A stretch of 55,930 bases of DNA from a candidate division WOR-3 bacterium (GCA_039802205.1 JBDRWD010000002.1:56016-111945), one strand, 5' to 3'; positions 1-9,383 are shown, counted from the first letter of the stretch. The notes: a model not told the origin generated them from the sequence alone. A program made the numbers and translations.

Positions 1-147
1 AGTAAAGAGCATGATTAATTCAATTCTAAAACTATACTCTTATTCGCCTGAGAATCTAAATTTATTTTGGGTAAGATTTTATTTTGATGAAAGACGTAAA
101 TTTAAGTTTATTCTTTAAATATCTTAATCCAAAAAAGGCGATTTTCA
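1..147. other. AT-rich region, no gene seen
   Basis: This leading stretch before the folP promoter is very AT-rich and has stop codons in all frames I checked. I see no gene, RNA or strong hairpin in it. Confidence 0.5.
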
Positions 148-175
148 TTGACAAAACCCTTAATTATTGTATAAT
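148..175 (+). promoter_or_regulatory. folP promoter, leaderless layout
   Basis: TTGACA lies at 148-153 and TATAAT at 170-175, separated by exactly 16 bp. Both match the sigma70-type consensus perfectly. The folP ATG begins only 5 nt after the -10 box, at the place where transcription should start, and no Shine-Dalgarno sequence fits. The mRNA is predicted to be leaderless. Confidence 0.85.
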
Positions 176-180
176 TACCT

Positions 181-1368
181 ATGGAAATCCTGTTTAATTT
201 AAAAAAGGAACAACTGTTAAGAGAACTGAAAGAGATTAATGTGGCACCAGAGGCCTATGAGATATTTATCAAAAAAGCCGAACAAAAGATTATTAAATTA
301 AAAAAAATTTCACCAGCCCAGGCAAATATTCTCAAGCAGATTGCCCTAATTTGTGGAGCGGATGTGGCAATCCCCCAGAATATCTATCGGTGTGAAAAAA
401 GGAGAAAATTTGATGTGATTCTTTTCGCTAATCAGCGTGAGCTTGAGAAGATAATAAGCCGTCTCCAGGAACAGCCATGGATGGAAAGCATCGCGCAGGA
501 GTTAGGTATCTTGGCCCAGTCCAACCAGACTCCTGTGGCTAAAATCGGCAATAGAATTATAAAATTTGGAAGAACTTATCTCATGGGAATTATCAATGTT
601 ACCCCGGATTCGTTTTATAGCGGTAGCCGTTACCAATCGCTATCAATGGTCAAAAAGGCTCTGGAGGAAATGGAAAAAGAAGGCGCAGATTTTATTGATA
701 TCGGCGCCGAGTCCACCCGCCCCGGTGCTCAAATGCTCAGTGCCAAAGAGGAGATAGCCCGGTTACGGATGATTTTTCCTGAAATCGTCAGAGCCACGCG
801 TTTGCCGATTTCCGTCGATACCTATAAAGAAGAGGTTGCTAAATTTGTTTTGGACCAAGGAGTAAAGATCATAAACGACATATCTGGACTTGGTTTCAAA
901 CATAAGAACGAAAAGTTTGCCCAATTGATTGCCCGTTATAAAGCAACGCTAGTAATAATGCACATTCAGGGGACACCGCGCACCATGCAAAATAACCCGC
1001 ATTATGATAACCTGTTATCGGAAATAAAAGAGTATTTCCGGGAACGGATTGATTTTGCACTCCAATGTGGGATTGAACCAGAAAGAATAATTATTGATCC
1101 TGGTTTAGGATTTGGGAAACGTTTGGAAGATAATTATGAGCTAATTGAGCGCCTGGGGGAATTGAAGATTTTTGCCCGACCCATACTGGTCGGTCATTCG
1201 CGCAAATCCTTCATCGGTAACCCATTTAACCTACCACCGGAGGAACGGCTTGAAGGAACTTTGGGGGTAGCAGCATTACTAATAAAAAACGGTGCCTCGA
1301 TCTTGCGCGTTCATGATGTCTTAGAGACACGTAAGGTTGCACAATTAATCGACCGCATCGTCCGATGA
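181..1368 (+). CDS. folP: Dihydropteroate synthase with N-terminal extension
   Basis: Dihydropteroate synthase condenses 6-hydroxymethyl-dihydropterin diphosphate with p-aminobenzoate in folate synthesis, in the cytoplasm. The TIM-barrel enzyme starts near residue 135 with MGIINVTPDSF and continues with the pterin/phosphate motifs ESTRPG, SVDTYK, NDISG, DPGLGFGK and GHSRKS. The first ~130 residues form an extra domain with no motif I recognise. The usual enzyme is 270-280 residues, so 395 is long. A comparable extension is found in some archaeal and uncultured-lineage homologues (from memory). The start sits at the predicted transcription start of a consensus promoter. The stop overlaps the cdaA start by 4 nt, so the two are co-transcribed. 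No other folate gene is nearby. Confidence 0.93.
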   Translation: MEILFNLKKEQLLRELKEINVAPEAYEIFIKKAEQKIIKLKKISPAQANILKQIALICGADVAIPQNIYRCEKRRKFDVILFANQRELEKIISRLQEQPWMESIAQELGILAQSNQTPVAKIGNRIIKFGRTYLMGIINVTPDSFYSGSRYQSLSMVKKALEEMEKEGADFIDIGAESTRPGAQMLSAKEEIARLRMIFPEIVRATRLPISVDTYKEEVAKFVLDQGVKIINDISGLGFKHKNEKFAQLIARYKATLVIMHIQGTPRTMQNNPHYDNLLSEIKEYFRERIDFALQCGIEPERIIIDPGLGFGKRLEDNYELIERLGELKIFARPILVGHSRKSFIGNPFNLPPEERLEGTLGVAALLIKNGASILRVHDVLETRKVAQLIDRIVR

Positions 1369-2120
1369 AATTGTTTGGTTTTATCAATCTTACTACCCTT
1401 GATATCATCGATATATTAGTTGTCGCGATACTTATCTATCAATTCTTGAGATTTATAAAAGGAACCAAGGCGACCCCCATTTTATTCGGGCTCATGACAA
1501 TCTTTATTGTTTCCTTTATTGCCCGATGGTTTAACCTTCGGGCGCTCGCTTGGATTATGAATTCAATTCTTGCCGTCTGGGTTGTAGCCTTTGTAATTCT
1601 TTTCCAGCCCGAGATAAGAAATGCGTTGGCGTTTATCGGCCGGCAACGGCCGCTTCGTTTCTTTTTTAAAGTTGAGCCATTCCCCACCGTGAATGAAATC
1701 GTCGATGCAGTTAAAAAATTAGCGGAGAATCATCATGGCGGGCTGATTGTCATCCAGAGAAATGATAATCTGGGTGACATCATTGAATCGGGGGTCCGAA
1801 TCGATGCCACCGTCAATTCCATCCTCATACAGAGCATCTTTTTCCCAGATAATCCACTTCATGACGGTGCTTGTGTAATTCAGGGTGACCGTATTGTCGC
1901 TGCTGCCTGTGTGCTGCCTCTAAGTGAAAATCCCGATCTTGGGGGTAAGTTTGGACTCCGCCATCGTGCCGCCCTGGGCGTGGCGGAAAACACCGATGCC
2001 TTCTGTATCGTTATCTCCGAAGAGACCGGCAAAATCTCTTTTGCCTACAAGCAAAAAATGGTTACGCGTGTCTCCGCCGATGCCCTGGCAAAGACCTTAA
2101 GAAGAGTCTTGCGCGAATAA
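1365..2120 (+). CDS. cdaA: Diadenylate cyclase, membrane type (CdaA)
   Basis: CdaA makes cyclic di-AMP from two ATP at the inner face of the membrane; c-di-AMP commonly controls potassium/osmotic balance and envelope integrity. Three N-terminal hydrophobic helices (roughly residues 10-90) precede a DAC domain. It carries the diagnostic DGA motif (D near 167, in LHDGACV) and RHR motif (near 199, in LRHRAALG). The length of 251 residues is normal for the CdaA class. The ATG overlaps the folP stop. A folate-enzyme neighbour recalls the folP/cdaA linkage seen in several bacterial lineages. No CdaR regulator follows, and lapA has its own promoter, so this is a two-gene operon. The RadA/PIN-TRAM pair near 44 kb lacks the DisA cyclase, so CdaA is the only c-di-AMP synthase visible here. 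Confidence 0.93.
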   Translation: MKLFGFINLTTLDIIDILVVAILIYQFLRFIKGTKATPILFGLMTIFIVSFIARWFNLRALAWIMNSILAVWVVAFVILFQPEIRNALAFIGRQRPLRFFFKVEPFPTVNEIVDAVKKLAENHHGGLIVIQRNDNLGDIIESGVRIDATVNSILIQSIFFPDNPLHDGACVIQGDRIVAAACVLPLSENPDLGGKFGLRHRAALGVAENTDAFCIVISEETGKISFAYKQKMVTRVSADALAKTLRRVLRE

Positions 2121-2130
2121 ATAATATATC

Positions 2131-2158
2131 TTGACAGATGATAATATTTGAGTATCAT
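2131..2158 (+). promoter_or_regulatory. lapA promoter
   Basis: TTGACA at 2131-2136, a 16-bp spacer and TATCAT at 2153-2158 form a good promoter just after cdaA. The predicted start near 2165 leaves a short leader with a strong AAGGAGG ribosome site at 2172-2178. Confidence 0.7.
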
Positions 2159-2182
2159 ATGGAGTAATTTGAAGGAGGTTTG

Positions 2183-2479
2183 ATGCGCTTTGTGGGTTTG
2201 CTCTTTGTGGTGATTGTGATTGGGTTTATAATTGGTTTCATCGTCCTCAATGTTGATGAAAGGGTAAATATAAACATATTTGGGCAACATTATAGCAACA
2301 TTGCACTTTCCATGGTTTGTTTTTATTCCTTTGTGGCGGGGATGATTTTCATCCTCGTTTTTGCACTGGCTGATGAGATAGTTTTGAGAAATGCTATTAA
2401 CAAATTAAAAAAGGAGAACGAAAACATAAAAAAAGAACTGGACGCCCTCCGCAATCTGCCCTTTGAGGAGGAAAAATGA
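2183..2479 (+). CDS. lapA: LapA-family membrane protein
   Basis: This 98-residue protein has two hydrophobic segments (about 1-22 and 38-62) followed by a charged coiled-coil tail. That is the layout of the LapA (DUF1049/YciS) family. In E. coli LapA works with LapB in lipopolysaccharide assembly and in signalling to LpxC proteolysis. I chose ATG 2183, four nt after AAGGAGG. The TTG three bases earlier is too close to that ribosome site. The stop overlaps the next start by 4 nt, reproducing the lapA-lapB pair, which supports both calls. It implies an LPS-type outer membrane, though divergence is high and the exact role here is inferred. Confidence 0.8.
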   Translation: MRFVGLLFVVIVIGFIIGFIVLNVDERVNINIFGQHYSNIALSMVCFYSFVAGMIFILVFALADEIVLRNAINKLKKENENIKKELDALRNLPFEEEK

Positions 2480-3600
2480 CTGTTCTGGTAATCATTGTCA
2501 TTGCCCTCATTGCCTTTATCACTTACTTCTACTTCCGCCCGCGTCCCAAATCATCGGTAAACATTCCCTACTTAGAATCACTCATTGCGGAACTTGAAAA
2601 TAATGAGGAGCTGGCAATAAAAAAGTTAAAAGAAGCACTGAATATTGATACCAATCTGGTTGCCGGATATATCCGGTTGGGGAACCTATACCGTAAGCGC
2701 GGTGATATCGAGCGGGCAATCAAGATTCATCAGTCATTGACAGTGCGACCCACCCTGCGGCGCGAGGAGGAAAAAAAGATTTACTTTAGTCTGGTGGAAG
2801 ATTATTTGGCTTCAAACCGCCCCAATCGTGCCATCTCTTTCCTGCGCGAGATTTTAAAGATTGATCGGAACGACGAAAAGGCACGGGATTTACTCTTGAA
2901 AATTTATGAAGATTTACAGAGTTATCAGGAATGTATTGCTTTGAGCGAAGAATACCCCGAACAGATTGATGTTCAGCGTCTCGCTTATTACTATGCTGCC
3001 CATGCCCATGCGCTAAGCACCGATGCGGGTAACGAACCTGAGGAGAAAAGTAAAGAAGTTCAGCAACTCCTCAAAAAGGCACTAAAAATCAAACCCGATT
3101 CGGTCAGCGCGTTATTTTACAATGCTGAATTCTACAAAAATATCGGTGACCTTCGCAAGGCAAAGGAATATTACACAAAAATTCTTGAATTGCAGTCCAA
3201 TTTCGCGTTTCTGATACTCACCGATTTTGAAAAGGTGGCTTACGAAACCGGGCATTTTGAACAAATAATTCCCCTCTACGAAAAAATATTCAAAGCCAAT
3301 CCCAAAAATTTTGCTGTGGGTTTTGCCTTGGCTAATTTGTACGAAAAGAAAAACGAAATTGAACAAGCCCGCAGTATTTATCGCAAGACCGGAGAACTAT
3401 ATCCGGAGGCTGTCCTGCCCCACATCTACCTGATGAAGTTATCTGGAGAATCAAAAGAAATCAAAAAAGAAATCGCGGAAATTGAAAAGATACTACTCCC
3501 CTATAAGTTTGTTTGTCAGAAATGTGGGACCAAAATTCCCAAATTTAATTTTCTATGTCTAAATTGTCGCGCTGTAGAATCATATTTGCCGCAGCTTTGA
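2476..3600 (+). CDS. lapB: LapB-like TPR protein with C-terminal zinc ribbon
   Basis: The protein has one N-terminal membrane anchor (residues ~1-20), a long array of tetratricopeptide repeats (about 35-340) and a C-terminal rubredoxin-like zinc ribbon. The ribbon has two CxxC pairs, CQKC and CLNC. This is the architecture of E. coli LapB (YciM), an inner-membrane adaptor that presents LpxC to FtsH and so balances LPS against phospholipid. Length (374 vs 389 in E. coli) fits. It directly follows lapA with a 4-nt overlap. The SPOR protein gene begins inside its last 46 bases. Confidence 0.85.
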   Translation: MTVLVIIVIALIAFITYFYFRPRPKSSVNIPYLESLIAELENNEELAIKKLKEALNIDTNLVAGYIRLGNLYRKRGDIERAIKIHQSLTVRPTLRREEEKKIYFSLVEDYLASNRPNRAISFLREILKIDRNDEKARDLLLKIYEDLQSYQECIALSEEYPEQIDVQRLAYYYAAHAHALSTDAGNEPEEKSKEVQQLLKKALKIKPDSVSALFYNAEFYKNIGDLRKAKEYYTKILELQSNFAFLILTDFEKVAYETGHFEQIIPLYEKIFKANPKNFAVGFALANLYEKKNEIEQARSIYRKTGELYPEAVLPHIYLMKLSGESKEIKKEIAEIEKILLPYKFVCQKCGTKIPKFNFLCLNCRAVESYLPQL

Positions 3601-4325
3601 TTGCCTTTGCGGGTTTCGCTCAAAATATTGATGAGGCAATAAAGCTCTTCAACACCTTTCAATTTGACAAAGCCAAGGAGGCGTTTACCGCATTAGCACG
3701 AAATAAAAACCATCCCCGAATTGCTGAAATTTACTATTATCTCGGCAAATTGGCGGTACATCCGGACTCCGCAATCTATTTTTATAAATTAATCATTGAT
3801 AATTACCCACAATCCCGATATGGGGATATCGCCTACCTGGAAATTGCCAAAATTTTTATCGGTCAGGAAGATTTCAAAAATGCCTTCTTCTATCTAAACG
3901 AATTGATTAACCGTTATCCTAACACCGAATTAAAAGATGAAGTATTATTCTGGAGTGGCATTGCTTATATTGAAACCGGAAACAAAACCAGTGGTTATCA
4001 GACTCTCCAGGAATTGATCAAAAGATACCCCCATTCAATTTGGTCCAGTCGTGCCCGGGACCTTCTTCCTCCTGGTCCCTCTCCAGCAGCCAAGGAGTAT
4101 TATACAGTCCAGGTAGGGTCGTTCCGTAATAAAGAAAATGCCCTCAAGCGCGTAGCTGAACTCAAAGAAAAAGGGTTTGAAGCCCGCATTACCGAAGCAG
4201 TGGTAATGGAAAAAATCCATTATCGCGTCTGGGTTGGTGAATTTGAAACCCAGGAAGAAGCCAAGGCGCTTGTGGCTAAGCTTGATTCGCTGGGTATCAG
4301 GGGGAATGTCGTCAAGGGTTATTGA
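3555..4325 (+). CDS. Secreted TPR and SPOR-domain protein
   Basis: The N-terminus has a signal peptide (MSKLSRCRIIFAAALIAFAGFAQ, cleavage near residue 22), which justifies the start inside lapB. Residues ~25-160 form tetratricopeptide/YbgF-like repeats. Residues ~180-255 form a SPOR domain (YYTVQVGSFRNKENA... VWVGEFETQEEA...), which binds denuded peptidoglycan at division sites. The protein therefore probably acts in the periplasm in envelope or division processes, fitting its place after lapAB. The 46-bp overlap with lapB is unusually long and suggests translational coupling. Precise function is unknown. Confidence 0.8.
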   Translation: MSKLSRCRIIFAAALIAFAGFAQNIDEAIKLFNTFQFDKAKEAFTALARNKNHPRIAEIYYYLGKLAVHPDSAIYFYKLIIDNYPQSRYGDIAYLEIAKIFIGQEDFKNAFFYLNELINRYPNTELKDEVLFWSGIAYIETGNKTSGYQTLQELIKRYPHSIWSSRARDLLPPGPSPAAKEYYTVQVGSFRNKENALKRVAELKEKGFEARITEAVVMEKIHYRVWVGEFETQEEAKALVAKLDSLGIRGNVVKGY

Positions 4326-4424
4326 TTCTTTCAATAGCCCATTCGCGATTTCCTCGTTTCAATTAATCAGGATAGCAAAAAATTTAAAGTTTCCTGGTGA
4401 TATCCTGAAATCATTCACGGGGAT

Positions 4425-6872
4425 ATGCAATTAACGCCACTTTTAGAACAATATCAAAGGATAAAAAATAAGTATAAGGATGCACTCCTTCTATTCCGCG
4501 TTGGAGATTTCTACGAATTTTATTATGAGGATGCCAAGCGGGCGAGCATTCTACTCGGCATAACCCTCACCTCTAAAACGATTAGCAAAGGCAATCGGGT
4601 GCCCCTGGCCGGCATTCCGGTGAAGGCGAGCGAGAGTTACATCGCCAAACTGGTTAAAAATGGCTTTAAAGTGGCAATCTGTGAACAACTGGAGCCAGCA
4701 GATAAAGCCAAAAAACTTGTCGCCCGGGATGTGATTGAAGTAATCACTCCTGGGACTGTCTTGCGCCCTTCTCTTTTAGAAGAGAATAAAACCCTCTATG
4801 TTGCGGCGATTATCCCGGAAGAAAAAAATACGGGTATTGCCCTTTGTGATATCACTACCGGTGAGTTTTTCAGTGGCGAGATAACATCGGAACAAGTACC
4901 AGAAACACTCATGCGCAAAGAAGTCAAAGAATTGGTCATCCCGCAGGGAATTACCCTTGATCTTGAAATTCCTATTACCTCAATCGATGGTTATCACTTT
5001 ATCTATGAAATCGCCTATCAAAATCTCAAGGAACATTTTAATGTTGTCACCTTAGATGGTTTTGGTTTAGAGGGCAAAAAACTAGCAATCTCGGCGGCGG
5101 GTGCATTGCTTTATTATCTTAAAGAAAATCAAAAATCCACCCTACCGCAAATCACGAAATTACGATTATTTGATGCGGGAAATTCTTTATATCTGGATAG
5201 CACCACAAGAAAAAATTTGGAATTGGTAGTGAACATCCGAAATGGCGAAACCAATACTTTATACTGGGCGATAGACAACTGCCTGACCCCTGCGGGTAAA
5301 AGACTATTGCGTAACCAAATTCTTGAACCCCTCATTGATTGTGAAGCCATAAATGAAAGACTGGATGGGGTTAGCGAATTGAAGGATAAAACCTTTTTGC
5401 GCCAGCAGTTGCGCGAGTTCTTAAAAGAAATTCGCGATGTCGAGCGGATCACTACCCGCTTACTTTGTGGGAGGATCACACCCCGGGAGATGAATACGCT
5501 TAAAGATTCATTAAAGATCTATCCACAAATAAAAGATCTTCTTAGAAATAGTGATTGTAAGATATTAAAACGAATCTATGATGATATTAATAATTTTGAT
5601 GGGGTGGTGACAAAAATAGAAAACGCCATTGCTCCGGAACCACCTGCCACACTCGATGAAACTGGCATAATCAAACCGGGATACTCAAAAGAATTGGATG
5701 AATTACGAGAATTGGCGCGTAATGCCCGCGAATGGTTGATCCGTTTTCAAAACCAGGAACGGGAAAAAACCGGTATCAACTCCCTGAAAGTTGCTTACAA
5801 CACAATCTTTGGCTATTATATTGAAGTAAGCAAACCAAACCTCCATCTAGTCCCCGATTATTATATTCGGAAACAGACTCTCGTGAATGCCGAGAGATTT
5901 TACACCCCAGAATTAAAAGAATTTGAAGAAAAAATTCTCAATGCTGAAGAAAGAATAAAAAGCTTGGAATACGAAATCTTTGTTAAATTGCGGGATGAAA
6001 TTGCACAGGAAGGTAAAAAAATTCTTCACAGCACCCAGGCAATTGCCCTATTAGATATGCTCCAGGCATTTGCCGAAAATGCGGTTTTATACAATTATAC
6101 CCGTCCAGAGATAAACAATGGTGATAGAATCGTTATCACCGAAGGTCGACATCCGGTCCTGGAACGGTTGATGGAAAAAGGTTCATTTGTGCCCAATGAT
6201 ACCGAACTGGACCGTAACCGGAATCAAATTCTCATCCTCACCGGACCCAATATGGCAGGTAAATCCACCTACCTACGCCAGGTAGCTCTGATTATAATCA
6301 TGGCGCAAATCGGCAGTTTTGTGCCGGCCCGCGAAGCTCAAATTGGTATCGTGGATAAAATCTTCACGCGCATCGGTGCCAGTGATGATATTGCCCGGGG
6401 TGTGAGCACCTTTCTTGCCGAAATGATGGAAACCGCTAATATATTAAACAATGTCTCAGAACGGAGCCTGGTCATCCTGGACGAAGTCGGCCGGGGAACC
6501 TCTACTTATGATGGCCTTGCCCTTGCCTGGGCAGTCGTTGAAGAATTACATAACAACAAAAAACCCCGCTCCCTGTTTGCCACACATTTTCACGAATTAA
6601 CCAAAATTGAAGATTTTCTCCCCGGAGTTAAGAATTACAACTTTCTGGTCAAAGAATGGGGTGATGAAATAATCTTCCTGCGTAAATTAAATCCAGGTCC
6701 GTCCGACCAATCCTACGGGATTCAGGTTGCGCGGCTGGCCGGGCTGCCCAAATCCGTTATTGACCGTGCCAGAGAAGTACTTGCCAAATTTGAAGAAGGC
6801 GAAGTATTCAGCATCCGTAAACTGAAAAAGACAAAATTGACTCAACCGGATCTCTTTATTGATAAAAAATAA
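4425..6872 (+). CDS. mutS: DNA mismatch repair ATPase MutS
   Basis: MutS recognises base mismatches and small loops and recruits MutL. The N-terminal mismatch-binding domain shows the FYE-type motif (GDFYEFYYEDA). Connector, core, clamp and lever regions follow. The C-terminal ABC ATPase has Walker A GPNMAGKST (residues ~606-614), the signature STFLAEM, Walker B VILDEVGRGTS and the helix-turn-helix tail. The length of 815 residues is slightly short, lacking the extended tetramerisation tail. ATG 4425 follows a weak GGGGA ribosome site. No clean promoter is visible in the 99-nt gap, so it may read through from lapAB. mutL is not in the window. Confidence 0.96.
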   Translation: MQLTPLLEQYQRIKNKYKDALLLFRVGDFYEFYYEDAKRASILLGITLTSKTISKGNRVPLAGIPVKASESYIAKLVKNGFKVAICEQLEPADKAKKLVARDVIEVITPGTVLRPSLLEENKTLYVAAIIPEEKNTGIALCDITTGEFFSGEITSEQVPETLMRKEVKELVIPQGITLDLEIPITSIDGYHFIYEIAYQNLKEHFNVVTLDGFGLEGKKLAISAAGALLYYLKENQKSTLPQITKLRLFDAGNSLYLDSTTRKNLELVVNIRNGETNTLYWAIDNCLTPAGKRLLRNQILEPLIDCEAINERLDGVSELKDKTFLRQQLREFLKEIRDVERITTRLLCGRITPREMNTLKDSLKIYPQIKDLLRNSDCKILKRIYDDINNFDGVVTKIENAIAPEPPATLDETGIIKPGYSKELDELRELARNAREWLIRFQNQEREKTGINSLKVAYNTIFGYYIEVSKPNLHLVPDYYIRKQTLVNAERFYTPELKEFEEKILNAEERIKSLEYEIFVKLRDEIAQEGKKILHSTQAIALLDMLQAFAENAVLYNYTRPEINNGDRIVITEGRHPVLERLMEKGSFVPNDTELDRNRNQILILTGPNMAGKSTYLRQVALIIIMAQIGSFVPAREAQIGIVDKIFTRIGASDDIARGVSTFLAEMMETANILNNVSERSLVILDEVGRGTSTYDGLALAWAVVEELHNNKKPRSLFATHFHELTKIEDFLPGVKNYNFLVKEWGDEIIFLRKLNPGPSDQSYGIQVARLAGLPKSVIDRAREVLAKFEEGEVFSIRKLKKTKLTQPDLFIDKK

Positions 6873-6879
6873 AAATGTC

Positions 6880-6907
6880 TTGACAATTTTGTCTTTTGGA
6901 TTATAAT
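6880..6907 (+). promoter_or_regulatory. fur-feoAB promoter, leaderless layout
   Basis: TTGACA (6880-6885), 16 bp, and TATAAT (6902-6907) form a perfect consensus. The first ATG after it (6914) begins 6 nt beyond the -10 box, so the transcript should start at the start codon. A TTG at 6896 that would extend the reading frame lies inside this promoter and cannot be the start. Confidence 0.85.
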
Positions 6908-6913
6908 AAAAAA

Positions 6914-7378
6914 ATGAAAATGAATTTCAAAATCAAAAAAACTTATGAGTACCAATTGTTTTATGATTATGCACGGCGTTACAAACTTAAATCTTCCCGA
7001 AAACGAAAATTCATCATGGATTATTTCTTAATGCAGGACAAACATTTAAGTGCCGAAGAGCTCTATCAACAGGTGAAAAATAAAATGCCGAATGTTGGTT
7101 ATTCCACAATTTACCGAACCTTGAAATTGCTCGTGTTATGCGGTTTAGCAACAGCCCGCCAATTTGAAAAGGGCATTACACGCTATGAACCAATACACCA
7201 CAAAGAGCACCATGACCATTTCATCTGCACAAGTTGTGGACGCATAATTGAATTCTGCAATCAAAAAATTGAAGATCTCCAGAGGCAGATCGCCCGCCGC
7301 TACCGATTTCTCATTTATGAGCATAAACTGGAAATTTACGGAATGTGTCCAAAATGTAAAAAGAAGGAGAAAAGATAA
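6914..7378 (+). CDS. fur: Fur-family metal-dependent repressor
   Basis: This is a ferric-uptake-regulator family protein of about 154 residues. The N-terminal winged helix contains the recognition region VGYSTIYRTLKLL. The dimerisation domain has the regulatory-metal histidine cluster HHKEHHDHFIC and two structural zinc pairs, CTSC and CPKC. It lies one base upstream of the feoAB start (TAA then ATG), so it very probably controls that ferrous-iron transporter and itself in response to iron. It could be a Zur or PerR paralogue, but the feo linkage favours iron. I place the start at ATG 6914 because of the promoter; ATG 6920 is an alternative. Confidence 0.9.
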   Translation: MKMNFKIKKTYEYQLFYDYARRYKLKSSRKRKFIMDYFLMQDKHLSAEELYQQVKNKMPNVGYSTIYRTLKLLVLCGLATARQFEKGITRYEPIHHKEHHDHFICTSCGRIIEFCNQKIEDLQRQIARRYRFLIYEHKLEIYGMCPKCKKKEKR

Positions 7379-9337
7379 ATGGCACTGGTCAATCTAACCT
7401 TAATGAGATCAGGGGAGAAAGGGAAGATCGTAGAGATCGTAGGCGGCCGCGGCATCGCCAAACGTCTGGAATCGCTGGGTATTATTCCCGGCGCCGAAGT
7501 GACCAAAATAAGTGAACAATTCATGCATGGGCCGATTGTCATAAAAGTCGGTCAGAGTCAGTTAGCGCTCGGCTACGGGATGGCACAGAAGGTGCTGGTA
7601 GAGATAACCTATAAGATAAAAAAGATCCTCCTCGTCGGTAACCCCAATGTGGGTAAAAGTGTAATATTTTCCCGTTTAACCGGGGTTGATGTCATCGCCT
7701 CTAATTATCCGGGCACGACTGTGGACTATTGTCGGGGTTGCACCGGACATGGAGACAAACGGATTGAAGTAATTGATGTACCGGGCACATACAGTCTGGA
7801 ACCAACAACCCCAGCGGAGGAAGTAGCAGTCCAGATGTTGAATAAGGCAATTGAAGAAGGCGAAAGTATTGTGGTAAATGTCGTGGATGCGACCAATCTT
7901 GAACGGAATTTAAATTTGACCCTTCAACTTTTAAAAAAGAATATTCCTATGCTCATTGCCTTGAATCTCTGGGACGAAGCAAAACATACGGGTATCGAAA
8001 TTGATGTAAAAAAACTCGAAGAAATTTTAGGTGTACCAATCGTACCCACTGTTGCTGTAACCGGCGAAGGGGTTAAAGAACTTGTGAATAAACTCGACCA
8101 GGCAAAAAAAGGGGCTTACAATTTTAAAGATGAGGAACGCTGGAAGATCGTCGGTCAGATAATTGCCCAGGTCCAGGTCATCAAACACCGCCATCATACT
8201 TTTTTAGAGAGAATTGGCGACTTGACGATCAATCCGTGGTCAGGAATTCCTGTTGCCATAGTGCTTCTATTCATTCTCTTCCAGTTGATAAGATTAATCG
8301 GTGAAGGGTTGATAAATTTTCTATTCGATCCCATTTTCATAAATCTTTGGAAACCCCTGATGCTTTCTTTTTCCTGCCTTTTTGGAGGAACGGGAATAAT
8401 TCACAATATCCTGATTGGCGAATTGATAAACGGAGATATTGATTTTGGTATCTCATTCGGAATATTGACAACCGGTCTTTATGTTGAATTCGCCCAGGTA
8501 CTTCCCTATGTCTTTGCCTTCTATTTTATCCTCAGTTTCCTTGAAGACTCCGGCTATCTTCCCCGCCTGGCGGTCCTGGTGGATAAATTTCTGCACTTTT
8601 TCGGACTCCATGGCATGGCAATAATTCCGATGCTCCTTGGCTTAGGCTGTAATGTTCCCGGCATGTTGAGTACAAGAATTCTTGAGACGAAAAAAGAAAG
8701 ATTTATCGCTGCCACACTCATGGCGATATGTATACCCTGCATGGCAATGAATGCCATGATATTCGGACTGGTAGGAAAATACGGAGCTAAAGGTTTGTTT
8801 CCGGTCTTTGCTACTTTATTTCTAATATTTTGCCTTGGGGGTATCTTATTAAAGTTCTTCTTTAAGGGCGAAAGTCCGGAAATCTTTACCGAAATTCCAG
8901 CCTATCGCATACCATATTTTCCGGCGATGATCAAGAAAGTTTTGATGCGGGTCAAGTGGTTTATTCTGGAAGCGACACCATTTGTCTTGCTGGGCGTGTT
9001 GATTGCCAATATCTTTTACACATTTGGAATTTTCCGATTTCTTGCCCAGCTCCTTGATCCCGTGGTAGTTAATCTTCTTTCCTTACCCACGGAAGCCACC
9101 ATCGCCCTCCTCATCGGATTTCTAAGGAAGGACATTGCGGTTGGCATGCTCGTTCCCTTGAATCTCTCTTTAAAACAATTGATCATCGCCAGCACAGTAT
9201 TAGCAATGTATTTTCCCTGTGTTGCCACTTTTTCAGTCTTTATAAAAGAATTGGGAATCATCGACACCTTAAAGGCTGCGGGGATAATGCTTTTCACTGC
9301 ATTTACCGTAGGAGGGATATTAAATCTAATTCTTTAA
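7379..9337 (+). CDS. feoB: Ferrous iron transporter, FeoA-FeoB fusion
   Basis: FeoB is an inner-membrane Fe(II) transporter with a GTPase domain. Residues 1-75 form a FeoA SH3-like domain fused in front, normally a separate protein. The G domain follows: G1 GNPNVGKS (~87-94), G2 within SNYPGTT, G3 DVPGT, and G4 NLWD. The membrane part has paired Gate motifs (around EDSGYLPRLA and LGLGCNVPG) and about eight helices ending near residue 650. The total of 652 residues means a compact FeoB of ~575. A strong AAGGAGA ribosome site precedes ATG 7379. Co-transcription with fur indicates iron regulation. Confidence 0.94.
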   Translation: MALVNLTLMRSGEKGKIVEIVGGRGIAKRLESLGIIPGAEVTKISEQFMHGPIVIKVGQSQLALGYGMAQKVLVEITYKIKKILLVGNPNVGKSVIFSRLTGVDVIASNYPGTTVDYCRGCTGHGDKRIEVIDVPGTYSLEPTTPAEEVAVQMLNKAIEEGESIVVNVVDATNLERNLNLTLQLLKKNIPMLIALNLWDEAKHTGIEIDVKKLEEILGVPIVPTVAVTGEGVKELVNKLDQAKKGAYNFKDEERWKIVGQIIAQVQVIKHRHHTFLERIGDLTINPWSGIPVAIVLLFILFQLIRLIGEGLINFLFDPIFINLWKPLMLSFSCLFGGTGIIHNILIGELINGDIDFGISFGILTTGLYVEFAQVLPYVFAFYFILSFLEDSGYLPRLAVLVDKFLHFFGLHGMAIIPMLLGLGCNVPGMLSTRILETKKERFIAATLMAICIPCMAMNAMIFGLVGKYGAKGLFPVFATLFLIFCLGGILLKFFFKGESPEIFTEIPAYRIPYFPAMIKKVLMRVKWFILEATPFVLLGVLIANIFYTFGIFRFLAQLLDPVVVNLLSLPTEATIALLIGFLRKDIAVGMLVPLNLSLKQLIIASTVLAMYFPCVATFSVFIKELGIIDTLKAAGIMLFTAFTVGGILNLIL

Positions 9338-9383
9338 ATTGCCCAATATGATAAAAATTGTTTCAGGATGGATACCAAATGCC

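Noticed and set aside
6896-6913. TTG 6896 as the start of fur
   Set aside because: It lies between the -35 and -10 boxes of the fur promoter, so it would not be in the transcript.
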